From PFJX01 sp964466195 (GTDB lineage: Bacteria; Pseudomonadota; Gammaproteobacteria; Burkholderiales; Thiobacillaceae), in the NCBI GenBank assembly GCA_964466195.1, contig CAYXMQ010000008.1:91454-155453 (forward strand): a stretch of DNA of 64,000 nucleotides. The letters run 5' to 3'. Positions 1 through 8,518 of this stretch are shown here, one piece after another. The notes beneath the pieces are model-generated. The model ran no database searches, was not told the DNA's origin, and saw nothing but the letters and a program-made list of their open reading frames with translations. The stretch's first letter is position 1; every line of letters starts with the position of its first letter. Position numbers and translations under genes: made by a program.

Positions 1-1154
1 GGGTTACGCTGAACGCCATCGATCCGGAATTCATAGTGTAGATGCGGGCCACTGGCTAGGCCGGTTGCACCGACGTAGCCAATCACTTGCCCTTGGCTGA
101 CCTTGCTGCCGCGCTTAATGCCCTTGCCGAAACGGGAGAGGTGGCCATACGCCGTGCTATAAGGCGCTTGGTGATTGAGCACGATCAGGTTGCCGTAGCC
201 GCCTTGCTTGCCGACAAAGCTGACCACCGAGTCCGACACCGCGCGAACCGGCGTGCCGGTAGGCGCAGCGTAATCCACGCCTTTATGCGCGCGCCAGACT
301 TGCAGCACCGGATGCAGCCGTCCCGCGGTAAAGCCGGAGGAAATTCGGTCGAAAGGCATGGGGGACTTGAGAAATGCACGCTTCAGGCTCTGCCCTTCCG
401 CTGTGTAATAACCTTCTCGGCCTTGTGGATCCTTGAAGTAAACCGCGCGATACGGCTCGCCCTGATTGGTGAATTCGGCCGCCAGCAGGCGTCCGGTTTT
501 GATGAGTTGACCTTCGAAGTAAAACGCTTCATAAACGACGGAAAAATGGTCGCCGCGGCGCAAATCCCTGTGAAAGTCGATATCGCCCGAAAAAGCGTCC
601 GCCATCTCGGAAGCGATCTTGTCTGGCACGTCAGCCGCATCCGTTGCACCGAACAGCGAGCCCTGAATGGAACCCGAGCGCATGACCGGGCGCATGTCCA
701 ACTGTATCGTTTGTTGTGTAACCTGAAAGCGATCCTGCACCCGATTGACGCTGACCAGCGTCGTGTCGGACACCAGATAACGCAGCAGCATCAGACGTCC
801 GCTGGTGCTGACGCGTGCCAGCACGCTGCGGCCGGGAGTCAAGCCGCTGATGGCATTGGACTGGCGCGCGGCGGCGATGATTTCCTGCCGATCTTCGGCG
901 TTGATGCCCAGCCTTTGCAGCAGCGTGGGCAGCGTTTCGCCGCGCCCGATACGTTCTTCGCGCCAGAAATCGAATGTGCCGCTATCGGTCGGCTGCGCCT
1001 CCGGCAACGCCAATGCTTCAACCACGGTCTCGCGGGCGATGTTCTCGGGCACGGTGTCGGCGGGAAGGCCAAAAGCGGCGACGACGCCAAGAAATGGCAG
1101 CGTGGCCAGAGCCAGAAAAATGCGCTTCTTGAACGGGTTCTGCGTGAAATTCAT
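1..1154 (-). CDS. M23-family murein endopeptidase, 3' end cut by the window edge
   Basis: The minus strand encodes a peptidoglycan-cutting metallopeptidase; 384 codons are visible and the C-terminus lies off the left edge. It begins MNFTQNPFKKRIFLALATLP, a signal-anchor-like N-terminus. A LysM-like/OapA-like middle region follows (GETLPTLLQRLGI, then DFHRDLRRGDHFSVVYEAFY). The C-terminal lysostaphin-type M23 domain has HKGVDYAAPTGTPV with the first metal-binding His and Asp, then YGHLSRFGKGIKRGSKVSQG, and GPHLHYEF with the HxH metal and catalytic motif. A GGGAGA ribosome-binding site lies upstream of the ATG. The family (MepM/NlpD-like) acts in the periplasm on cross-links. The assignment is firm; the exact subfamily is not. 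Confidence 0.9.
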   Translation of the reverse strand, partial: MNFTQNPFKKRIFLALATLPFLGVVAAFGLPADTVPENIARETVVEALALPEAQPTDSGTFDFWREERIGRGETLPTLLQRLGINAEDRQEIIAAARQSNAISGLTPGRSVLARVSTSGRLMLLRYLVSDTTLVSVNRVQDRFQVTQQTIQLDMRPVMRSGSIQGSLFGATDAADVPDKIASEMADAFSGDIDFHRDLRRGDHFSVVYEAFYFEGQLIKTGRLLAAEFTNQGEPYRAVYFKDPQGREGYYTAEGQSLKRAFLKSPMPFDRISSGFTAGRLHPVLQVWRAHKGVDYAAPTGTPVRAVSDSVVSFVGKQGGYGNLIVLNHQAPYSTAYGHLSRFGKGIKRGSKVSQGQVIGYVGATGLASGPHLHYEFRIDGVQRN

Positions 1155-1299
1155 TGCTTTGAGTCTCCCATGTAAGCCGCAAAAGGGTAACAGAATAGCC
1201 TATCGGCACGAAATGCCGACTACTTGAGGCTAAAGTTCACACGTCACTTGACGATAACCGCGCAGAACGCTATCCACGCTGCAACTCGATCAATAAGCC

Positions 1300-2028
1300 A
1301 TGCCTGTGCGCCAAGTTAACGAACAAACCGTATTGCATCGAATTCGGAGCGAGATGGATCGTCATTTGCTGGAATATGACGCGCCCGAAGATATCCTGGG
1401 CTTCCTGCGTCAGCATTGGACGCGCTTGCTGACCGGGATTTTCATGGCGAAGGGCAATCAGCACGCTGACTGGCTGGCCGGTTGGGACGCGGTTAATGCG
1501 TTGCTTTGGAGCCTGGCGCCCAAGTCGTCGCGCAGTGAAACGGAAAAGATGCTGCATATGCTGCCGACGTTGCTGGCGCGTCTGCATGAAGGTTGTGCGG
1601 CTTTGTCCATGCCCTTGCCTGAGCGCGATCGGCTGTTCGAACGTCTGGCCATGATGCATGCTGCCGTGGCGCGAGCCGGGCTGCGTTGTCGCAACGTCCC
1701 GGAAATCGCCATGACACATCTGGCGATGGCGGCCGCTTCGGATGACGCGGTTGACTTGGCGGCGCTGAATCCACCCAAAAATATCGCTATCGAATTTGCA
1801 CCGGCGCCAGTCGCCAGCACGCCGATGCCCATGCCGAAACTGAAAATCGGCGACCGTGTGCGTTTTCGTCTGCAAGATCAGACCCGAATCCTGTATTTGA
1901 ACTGGATCAGTCCGGGGGGCGGCATGTATCTGTTCGGTAATGAGCAGGGCCTGGATGCCATGACCTTGACCCGCGCCCGCCTGGACGATCGCTTCGCCCA
2001 AGGCCAGGCGGCTCTGGTGTGTGACTGA
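1300..2028 (+). CDS. Short DUF1631-family protein
   Basis: This 242-residue cytoplasmic protein has no signal or membrane segment. It resembles only the C-terminal half of the much longer DUF1631 proteins of beta- and gammaproteobacteria. The helical WSLAPK–LPTLLARLHEGC region is followed by a small beta domain (KIGDRVRFRLQDQTRILYLNW, then MYLFGNEQG) that looks like the PilZ-like tail of that family. An in-frame TAA sits two codons upstream of the ATG, so this is the earliest start and the short form is not a calling artefact. It is either a genuine short paralogue or the product of an old truncation. The function is unknown. It is divergent from the M23 gene and convergent with the efflux operon. 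Confidence 0.6.
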   Translation: MPVRQVNEQTVLHRIRSEMDRHLLEYDAPEDILGFLRQHWTRLLTGIFMAKGNQHADWLAGWDAVNALLWSLAPKSSRSETEKMLHMLPTLLARLHEGCAALSMPLPERDRLFERLAMMHAAVARAGLRCRNVPEIAMTHLAMAAASDDAVDLAALNPPKNIAIEFAPAPVASTPMPMPKLKIGDRVRFRLQDQTRILYLNWISPGGGMYLFGNEQGLDAMTLTRARLDDRFAQGQAALVCD

Positions 2029-2036
2029 GCAACGCC

Positions 2037-3437
2037 TCAATTCGCCCAACCGCCCCCCAGCGCCTTGAACAAGTCCGCCGTCGCGGCCAGTTGCGCGCGC
2101 CTGGCTTCGATGCCGCCTTGTTCCGCCTGGAGCAGCGTGCGGCGCGCATCCAACGCTTCCAAATAATTCGACAGCCCGTGCTGAAAGCGCAGGTCGGCCA
2201 GTTCCGCCGCGCGTTTAAGCGCATTGACCCGCTGCACCTCGGCCAAGCCGGCTTCTCTGGCTTGCCGATGCACGACCAATGCGTCGAAGACTTCCCTGAA
2301 GGCGACCTGCACGGCTTGTTCATACGCGATCAGAGCTTGCTGCTGGCGCGCGTCAGCGGCTTTGATGGCGGCTTCGGTGCGGCCTGCGTTGAATAGCGTC
2401 TGGCTCAAGCCGGCGGCCAGGCCCCAGATACCGGCCGGGCCGGAAAACAGGTCGCTCAGCGCTTTGCTTTCGCTGCCCAGATGGGCGGTCAATGACAGAT
2501 TGGGATATATCGCTGCGCCGGTTTCACGCAAGCGCGCCTGGCTGCTCAACAGCTTTTGTTCGGCCTGGCGCAGATCAGGACGGCGCAGCAGCAAGTCCGA
2601 TGGCAGGCCGGCCGGGACAGCCGGCGGCACGGCGAGGTCGAACAGGCGTGTGCCGCGCGTGATCGTGGCTTGCATGAGCGAGCGCGGTTCGCGGCCCAAC
2701 AATACCGCCAGCGCCATTTCCTGCTGCCGCGCCTGCTGGTTGAGTTGGGCCAGATTGACCTCGATGCCGGCCAGTTCGGCCTCGGCTTGACGCAAGACGA
2801 GTTCAGATGCCACGCCGCCGGCGAAGCGCAGGCGCTGCAAACCCACTGCTTCGCGCCGATTGGACAAGGTGTCTTGCAGCAGTCTTTGGTTGGCATCGAG
2901 TGCGGCGAGGGCGAAGTAACTTTGTGCCACTGTGCTGGTCAAGCTGGATCGGATGCCTTTGCGTGCATATTCGCTGGCCAGCAGGTCGGCGCGCGCCGCA
3001 GTGCTGGCTTCGCGGTAACGGCCCCAGAGGTCGACTTCCCAGGCCGCTTGCAGATCGAGCTTGAAACGGTTGCTGGTAGGCGATGTCACCGGCATGTTGC
3101 CCTTGCTGGTGATTCTGGAGCGCCCGACGTCGGCTGCAAGTTGTACTTCGGGATAACGGTCTGCATCGGCCAGACCGAGATTGGCGCGGACTTCCTCAAT
3201 ACGCGCGGCGGCCAGCATCAGATCGCGGTTGTGTTGCAGCGCCTCGGCCATCAACGCATCCAGAGCGGGGTCGTTGTACGCCTTCCACCAGTCGGTCGCG
3301 ACGTTCTCCGGCGGCTGGGATGCACTGGCCTGCTCCGGCCAGGCGGCAGGCAGGTCGGTCTGGATCTGCTTCATCGGCGGCAAGGACACGCAGCCGGAAA
3401 GTGAGAGAACCGCAATGACAATGAGACCTTTACGCAT
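2037..3437 (-). CDS. RND pump outer-membrane factor, OprM/NodT-type lipoprotein
   Basis: This is the TolC-like outer-membrane channel of a tripartite efflux pump and the last gene of the operon. It starts MRKGLIVIAVLSLSGC, a lipoprotein signal with lipobox LSGC. It carries the two OEP repeats typical of the family (for example AAWEVDLWGRYREASTAARA and GLAAGLSQTLFNAGRTEAAI). I prefer the ATG at 3437 to the one at 3449 because GGAG of the upper ATG region lies seven bases ahead of it, giving 466 residues, the usual length. Its 5' end overlaps the 3' end of the pump gene by eight bases, so translation is probably coupled. Substrates cannot be read from the sequence. Confidence 0.92.
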   Translation of the reverse strand: MRKGLIVIAVLSLSGCVSLPPMKQIQTDLPAAWPEQASASQPPENVATDWWKAYNDPALDALMAEALQHNRDLMLAAARIEEVRANLGLADADRYPEVQLAADVGRSRITSKGNMPVTSPTSNRFKLDLQAAWEVDLWGRYREASTAARADLLASEYARKGIRSSLTSTVAQSYFALAALDANQRLLQDTLSNRREAVGLQRLRFAGGVASELVLRQAEAELAGIEVNLAQLNQQARQQEMALAVLLGREPRSLMQATITRGTRLFDLAVPPAVPAGLPSDLLLRRPDLRQAEQKLLSSQARLRETGAAIYPNLSLTAHLGSESKALSDLFSGPAGIWGLAAGLSQTLFNAGRTEAAIKAADARQQQALIAYEQAVQVAFREVFDALVVHRQAREAGLAEVQRVNALKRAAELADLRFQHGLSNYLEALDARRTLLQAEQGGIEARRAQLAATADLFKALGGGWAN

Positions 3438-6400
3438 GGTCGTCTCCATGCACGGCAGCGCCGTGATAACGAATCGGGCCGGGGAACAGTCGGCGCACGA
3501 CGAGATACAGTACCGGCACGATGAATACGGCCAGCAACGTGGCGGCGATCATGCCGCCCATGACGCCGGTGCCGATGGCTTGCCGACTGGCCGCTCCGGC
3601 GCCGCTGGAAATGGCCAGCGGCAGTACGCCGAAGATGAAGGCGATCGAAGTCATGATGATCGGCCGGAAGCGCAGTTTGCTGGCTTCCATGACGGCATCC
3701 AGCGTGGCCTTGCCTTGCGCCTCAAGTTGGCGCGCGAACTCGACGATCAGAATCGCGTTCTTGGCCGACAAGCCGATGATTGCGATCAGGCCGACCTTGA
3801 AATACACGTCATTCGGCAGATCGCGCAGCGTCACCGCCAGCACCGCGCCGAACACGCCCATCGGCACCACCAGTACGACCGCCAGCGGTACCGTCCAGGA
3901 CTCGTACAGCGCGGCCAGGCACATGAACACGACAATGATCGACAGCGCGAACAGCAGCGGCGCTTGCGCTCCGGACAGGCGTTCCTCGAATGACGTGCCG
4001 GACCACTCGTAGCCGATGCCGGGTGGCAGCTTGGCGGCGATCTCTTGCATCGCCTGCATCGCCTCGCCGGTGCTGCGGCCGGGCGCGGGGCCGCCGGCGA
4101 TTTTCATGGCCGGGACGCCGTTGTAGCGGTCCAGCTTGGGCGAACCGACCACCCAGCGCGGCGTGGCGATTTCCGACAACGGCACCATGTCGCCCTTGGC
4201 CGTGCGAACGCGCAAGCTGAGCAAGCCCTCTGGCGTGGCGCGTGAGCCGGCATCGTTCTGCATGACCACGCGCAATACGCGGCCCTCGCGGATGAAGTCA
4301 TTGACGTAAGCGGAGCCCAGCGCGACGGCCAGAGTCTGGTTCATTTCGCCGAGATCGATGCCGAGGCTGCCGGCCTTCACGCGGTCGATGTCGAGCAACA
4401 GTTGGGTGGCGGGTTCCTTGCCTTCCGGCCGCACGCCGGCCAGACGCGGGTCTTGCGCCGCCATGCCGAGCACCAGATTGCGCGCTTCCATCAGCTTTTC
4501 CCGACCGAGCCCGCTGCGGTCCTGCAAGCGGAAATCGAAACCGCCGACGGCGGCCAACTCCGGAATCGGCGGCGGATTGAGAGAGAAGATCATGGCCTGC
4601 TTGATGCTGAACAAAGCCATGTTGGCGCGTTGCACCACCTGCAGCGCGTGTTCGTTCGCGCCGGTGCGTTCATCCCAGTCCTTCAAACGCACGAAGGCGA
4701 TGGCGGCGTCCTGGCCTTTGCCGAAGAACGAGAAGCCGACGACGCCGACCACTTTCGCGACTTCCGGCTGTTTCAGGAAATGTTGTTCCAGGCCGGTGAG
4801 CACGGCGACCGTGCGTTCCTGCGTGGCGCCGGAGGGCAGTTGCACGATGCTGACCAGATAGCCCTGGTCCTCGTCCGGTAGAAACCCGGTGGGCAGGCGC
4901 ATCAGCAGGATCACAGCGGCGCCGGCAATCGCCAGGAACAGCAGCAAGGCGCGTAGCGGCCGTTTCACGAAGCCGGCGACACCCTGCATGTAACGCTTTG
5001 TCGTGCCATTGAAGAAGCGGGTGAACCAGCCGAAGAAACCGGTGTGATGCTCCATCTGTTCGCTGGTCATGCCCTTGAATAGTGTGGCGCAGAGGGCCGG
5101 GGTCAGCGAAATGGCGAGCAAGGCCGAGAAACCCATGGTCATCACCAGCGTCACCGCGAATTGGCGGTAGATCGCGCCGACCGAGCCGCTGAAGAAGGCC
5201 ATCGGGATGAATACCGCCGACAGCACGACCGTGATGCCGACAATTGCGCCGAAGATCTGGCCCATCGCTTTCGACGTCGCTTCGCGCGCGCCCAGGCCTT
5301 CCTTGGTCATGATGCGCTCGACGTTTTCCACTACGACGATGGCGTCGTCGACGACGATGCCGATCGCCAGCACCATCGCGAACAGGGACAGCACATTGAT
5401 GGAATAGCCGAGCAGATACAGTCCGACCAGCGTGCCGATCAACGAAATCGGCACCACGATGGTGGGAATGATTGCCGCGCGCAGGCTCTGCAAGAACAAC
5501 CACATGACCAGAAACACCAGCAGGAAGGCCTCTGCCAACGTAAATAGGACTTCCCGAATCGAGATTTCTACGAAGCGCGAGGTGTCGTAAGGCACATCCC
5601 AACTCACGCCCGGCGGAAAAAATTTGGCCAGTTCGGCCATGCGCGCTTTCACTGCGGCGGCGGTCTCCAGCGCATTGCCGTCGGGGGCCAGCTTGATGCC
5701 GACGGCGGCCGTCGGGCGGCCGTTCAGCCGCGCCTGCACGCTGTAATCCTGTGCGCCAAGCTCCACTCGCGCCACATCTTTCAGCCGCACTGCCGCACCG
5801 GTCGATGCCGTGCGCAACAGAATGTTGCCGAATTGCTCCGGCGTCGACAGGCGGCCTTGGGTAATGACGGTAGCGGCCAATTCCTGGCCGGGCGACGCCG
5901 GTAACTGGCCCAGTTCGCCGGTGGCAAGCTGGACGTTCTGCGCCTGCACCGCTTTCAGCGCTTCACCCGGCGTCATGTTGAAACTGGCCAGCTTGAGCGG
6001 ATCGAGCCAGATGCGCATGGCGTATTCGGTGCCGAACAAGGTGGCTTCGCCGACCCCCGGCACGCGGCGCAAGTTCTCCAGCACGTTGGCGGCGGTATAG
6101 CTGCCCAGGTCGATCGCGTTGCGGCTTTGATCCGGCGAATAGATGGTCAGGAACATCAGGAAATTGCGCCGCGCCTTTGCCACCGTGATGCCTTGCCGGC
6201 GAACTTCTTCCGGCAACCGCGCCTCGACGCGTTTGACCCGGTTCTGCGCTTCCACTGACGCGATATCGAGGTCGGTACCGGAAGCAAACGTCAGCGTCAG
6301 GGTCAGCACGCCGGCCGCGTCGCTGTTCGATTCGAGATAGAGCAGATGCTCCAGGCCGTTCATTTCCTGTTCGATCAGTGTGGTGACCGAATCCTCCACC

Positions 6401-6570
6401 ACCTGTGCGCTGGCGCCCGGATAGACCGCGGTGATCGCCAGTGCAGGCGGGGCGACTTCGGGATACTGCGAAATCGGCAGCTTGGGCAGGACCATGACCC
6501 CGGCCAGCACGATGGACAGTGCAATGACCCAGGCAAAGATCGGCCGGTCGATGAAGAAGCGGGGCAGCAT
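3430..6570 (-). CDS. RND efflux pump, HAE-1 family (AcrB/MexB-like)
   Basis: This 1,046-residue inner-membrane proton antiporter captures hydrophobic drugs in the periplasm and passes them to the outer-membrane channel. The length and the N-terminus (MLPRFFIDRPIFAWVIALS) are classic for HAE-1. The proton-relay pair is present in GIVVDDAIVVVENVER and the partner lysine in GLSAKNAILIVEFA. The periplasmic porter motifs (GVGEATLFGTEYAMRIWLDP) and two sets of six membrane segments can be followed. It sits nine bases downstream of the adaptor gene and overlaps the outer-membrane factor. I see no frameshift or missing key residue. The drug specificity is unknown. Confidence 0.95.
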   Translation of the reverse strand: MLPRFFIDRPIFAWVIALSIVLAGVMVLPKLPISQYPEVAPPALAITAVYPGASAQVVEDSVTTLIEQEMNGLEHLLYLESNSDAAGVLTLTLTFASGTDLDIASVEAQNRVKRVEARLPEEVRRQGITVAKARRNFLMFLTIYSPDQSRNAIDLGSYTAANVLENLRRVPGVGEATLFGTEYAMRIWLDPLKLASFNMTPGEALKAVQAQNVQLATGELGQLPASPGQELAATVITQGRLSTPEQFGNILLRTASTGAAVRLKDVARVELGAQDYSVQARLNGRPTAAVGIKLAPDGNALETAAAVKARMAELAKFFPPGVSWDVPYDTSRFVEISIREVLFTLAEAFLLVFLVMWLFLQSLRAAIIPTIVVPISLIGTLVGLYLLGYSINVLSLFAMVLAIGIVVDDAIVVVENVERIMTKEGLGAREATSKAMGQIFGAIVGITVVLSAVFIPMAFFSGSVGAIYRQFAVTLVMTMGFSALLAISLTPALCATLFKGMTSEQMEHHTGFFGWFTRFFNGTTKRYMQGVAGFVKRPLRALLLFLAIAGAAVILLMRLPTGFLPDEDQGYLVSIVQLPSGATQERTVAVLTGLEQHFLKQPEVAKVVGVVGFSFFGKGQDAAIAFVRLKDWDERTGANEHALQVVQRANMALFSIKQAMIFSLNPPPIPELAAVGGFDFRLQDRSGLGREKLMEARNLVLGMAAQDPRLAGVRPEGKEPATQLLLDIDRVKAGSLGIDLGEMNQTLAVALGSAYVNDFIREGRVLRVVMQNDAGSRATPEGLLSLRVRTAKGDMVPLSEIATPRWVVGSPKLDRYNGVPAMKIAGGPAPGRSTGEAMQAMQEIAAKLPPGIGYEWSGTSFEERLSGAQAPLLFALSIIVVFMCLAALYESWTVPLAVVLVVPMGVFGAVLAVTLRDLPNDVYFKVGLIAIIGLSAKNAILIVEFARQLEAQGKATLDAVMEASKLRFRPIIMTSIAFIFGVLPLAISSGAGAASRQAIGTGVMGGMIAATLLAVFIVPVLYLVVRRLFPGPIRYHGAAVHGDDHA

Positions 6571-6579
6571 GTTGGGCTC

Positions 6580-7728
6580 CTACTTCGCCGCGGCAGCGGT
6601 CACGGCCGTAACCGGCATGCCCGGGCGCGCTTTCTGCACGCCATTGACGATGACCCGCTCGCCGCCTTGCAGACCCTCGGCGATGATCCAGTCGGCACCG
6701 GACAGGCCACCGGTCTTCACCGGCTGCGCTGTCACCTTGCCATCGGCGCCGACGACCAGCACGGCCTGGCCCTGCGGCGAAACCTGCACGGCGCGTTGCG
6801 GTACCGTAATGACGTTTTCGGCCACCGCCACCGGCAGACGTACCGTGACGAACTGGCCCGGCAGCAGGCTGCGCTGCGGGTTCGGGAACTCCGCGCGCAG
6901 TCCGACCGAGCCGGTCGCCGGATCCACCGCCAGATCGTTGAACAACACCTTGCCGGGGTGCGGATATTCGCGGCCGTTTTCCAGCACCAGCTTCACCGGC
7001 GCCTGGCTGGCCTTGAGATTTCCCCGCTGCAGCGCAGCGCGCAGATTGAGGAAGTCGGCGCTGGACTGTGAGAAATTGACCCAGATCGGATCGTATTGTT
7101 CGATGTTGGCCAAAGCCGTCGCCTCGCCCTTGCCGACCAGCGCGCCTTCGGTAACCAGCGCGCGGCCGATGCGACCGGAAATCGGCGCGGTCACCGTGGC
7201 ATAGGACAAGTCGATCTCGGCGCGCGCCAGTTCAGCATGCGCGGCCGCCACATCGGCGTCGGCTTGCGCCTTGGCGGCTACGGCCTGATCAACCTCCTGC
7301 TTGCTGACTGCGTTGCTGGCTACCAGCGCCTGCATGCGATCAAGATTCTGGCCGGCGATCAGTTTCTGCGCCTGACTACGCGCCAAGGCCGCCTTGGCTG
7401 CCGCCACATTCGCCGCCAGACTGCGGGCATCAATCCGGAACAACACTGCGCCGGCCCGCACCTCGCTGCCTTCGGTGTAACTGCGCTGCTCCAGTATGCC
7501 CTCGACACGCGCCCGCACTTCCGCCGTGCGCACGGCCTGCAGGCGTCCCGGCGCTTCCAGCGTGCGCGGTACATTGCGCGGCGCCACGCTGATCACCTCC
7601 ACCTCCGGCGGCGGCATGCCGCCGGCCGGTCCGCCTTGCGGCGGCGCAGATTGCGGTTTGCAGGCTGACAGCGACAGCAGGGCAAGGACCGGCAAAGCGG
7701 CAAGGATGGCGTAGGTGGCGCGATTCAC
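6580..7728 (-). CDS. RND efflux periplasmic adaptor lipoprotein (AcrA/MexA-like)
   Basis: This is the membrane-fusion protein that links pump and channel, and the first gene of the efflux operon. The chosen start is GTG at 7728 (VNRATYAILAALPVLALL) because AGGAG lies five bases upstream and the lipoprotein signal with lipobox LSAC follows at once, giving 382 residues. The longer ATG start at 7785 would lie inside the operator palindrome and add a non-signal N-terminus, so I reject it. Visible parts are the lipoyl half-motif (ARVEGILEQRSYTEGSEVRAG), an alpha-hairpin with Ala/Gln-rich helices, the second lipoyl half (YATVTAPISGRIGRALVTEG) and the beta-barrel. It is probably repressed by the divergent TetR gene. 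Confidence 0.93.
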   Translation of the reverse strand: MNRATYAILAALPVLALLSLSACKPQSAPPQGGPAGGMPPPEVEVISVAPRNVPRTLEAPGRLQAVRTAEVRARVEGILEQRSYTEGSEVRAGAVLFRIDARSLAANVAAAKAALARSQAQKLIAGQNLDRMQALVASNAVSKQEVDQAVAAKAQADADVAAAHAELARAEIDLSYATVTAPISGRIGRALVTEGALVGKGEATALANIEQYDPIWVNFSQSSADFLNLRAALQRGNLKASQAPVKLVLENGREYPHPGKVLFNDLAVDPATGSVGLRAEFPNPQRSLLPGQFVTVRLPVAVAENVITVPQRAVQVSPQGQAVLVVGADGKVTAQPVKTGGLSGADWIIAEGLQGGERVIVNGVQKARPGMPVTAVTAAAAK

Positions 7729-7774
7729 AGTAGCTCCTGGCCGGACGGCCTTGATTGAGTGTCGTCGGATTCTA

Positions 7775-7798
7775 TATACATCCAAGCTTGTATGTATA
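7775..7798. promoter_or_regulatory. Palindromic operator for the TetR-type pump repressor
   Basis: A 24-bp inverted repeat is centred on AAGCTT (7784–7789); 11 of 12 base pairs match, and the half-site reads TATACAT(c/a)CAAG. It lies between the divergent adaptor and tetR genes. Its TACAT…ATGTA outer arms recall the AcrR/TtgR-type operators known for RND pumps. Control of both genes is inferred. Confidence 0.75.
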
Positions 7799-7875
7799 CG
7801 GAAGGGGTTGCAGGGGTATTACACTATTCGGCGCCACTCTACGAGTTCCCGCAACGATCTGAAAAGCTACCGTCA

Positions 7876-8490
7876 ATGGCCCGTCGCACCAAGGCAGAAG
7901 CCCAGGAAACCCGCACCCAGCTGCTGGATACGGCGGAAGCCGTGTTTCGCGAGAAAGGTGTTTCGCGCACCACGCTCACGGACATCGCCAATGCAGCCGG
8001 CGTTACGCGCGGTGCAATCTACTGGCATTTCGAAAACAAGGCCGATCTGTTCGTCGCGATGTGCGACCGCGCCACTTTGCCGTTGGAAACCATGTTCGAT
8101 AGTGTTGCCGACCCGGATTTGCCCGATCCGCTGGCCAAACTGCGTGAAGGTTGTGTCGAAGTGCTGCGCCGGGCCGAACAGGATCAGCGTTGCCGACGCG
8201 TGTTCGAAATTCTCAATTTCAAATGCGAATTCGTCGATGATCTTGCACCCACCATGCTGCGTCGCAAGGAATGCCGCCAGGGCGCCAAGGACATCATCGA
8301 GCGGAACCTGCAACTGGCCATCGAGCGCGGCCAGATTCCGGTGACCACCGACGTCCACCGCGCCGCGATCGGCCTGTTTTCCTACATCGACGGACTGATC
8401 GTCAACTGGAGCATGGAATCCGAAAGCTATTCGCTGGCCGAGCAGGCCGGCGCGTTGGTCGATATCTATATCGATGGCTTGCGGAAATAG
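7876..8490 (+). CDS. TetR-family repressor of the RND pump (AcrR/TtgR-like)
   Basis: This 204-residue protein has an N-terminal helix-turn-helix (ARRTKAEAQETRTQLLDTAE, then TLTDIANAAGVTRGAIYWHF) that matches the AcrR/TtgR/MexL group closely. The C-terminal helical ligand domain ends in SYIDGLIVNWSMESESYSL, where related repressors bind the drugs that induce the pump. I start at the ATG at 7876 because the family begins MARRTK…; the longer frame back to 7759 would read through the operator. It is divergent from the pump operon, the standard layout for local repression and autoregulation. There is only a weak ribosome-binding site. Confidence 0.93.
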   Translation: MARRTKAEAQETRTQLLDTAEAVFREKGVSRTTLTDIANAAGVTRGAIYWHFENKADLFVAMCDRATLPLETMFDSVADPDLPDPLAKLREGCVEVLRRAEQDQRCRRVFEILNFKCEFVDDLAPTMLRRKECRQGAKDIIERNLQLAIERGQIPVTTDVHRAAIGLFSYIDGLIVNWSMESESYSLAEQAGALVDIYIDGLRK

Positions 8491-8518
8491 CGCGAGCGGG
8501 AAGGGCGCACCGTGTCCA

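Noticed and set aside
87..1175. 362-codon plus-strand frame at the left edge
   Set aside because: It is antisense to the M23 peptidase, whose HxH and YGHLS motifs are clear on the minus strand.
3181..3993. Plus-strand frames opposite the RND operon
   Set aside because: They are shadows of the efflux genes with His/Arg/Gln-rich translations.
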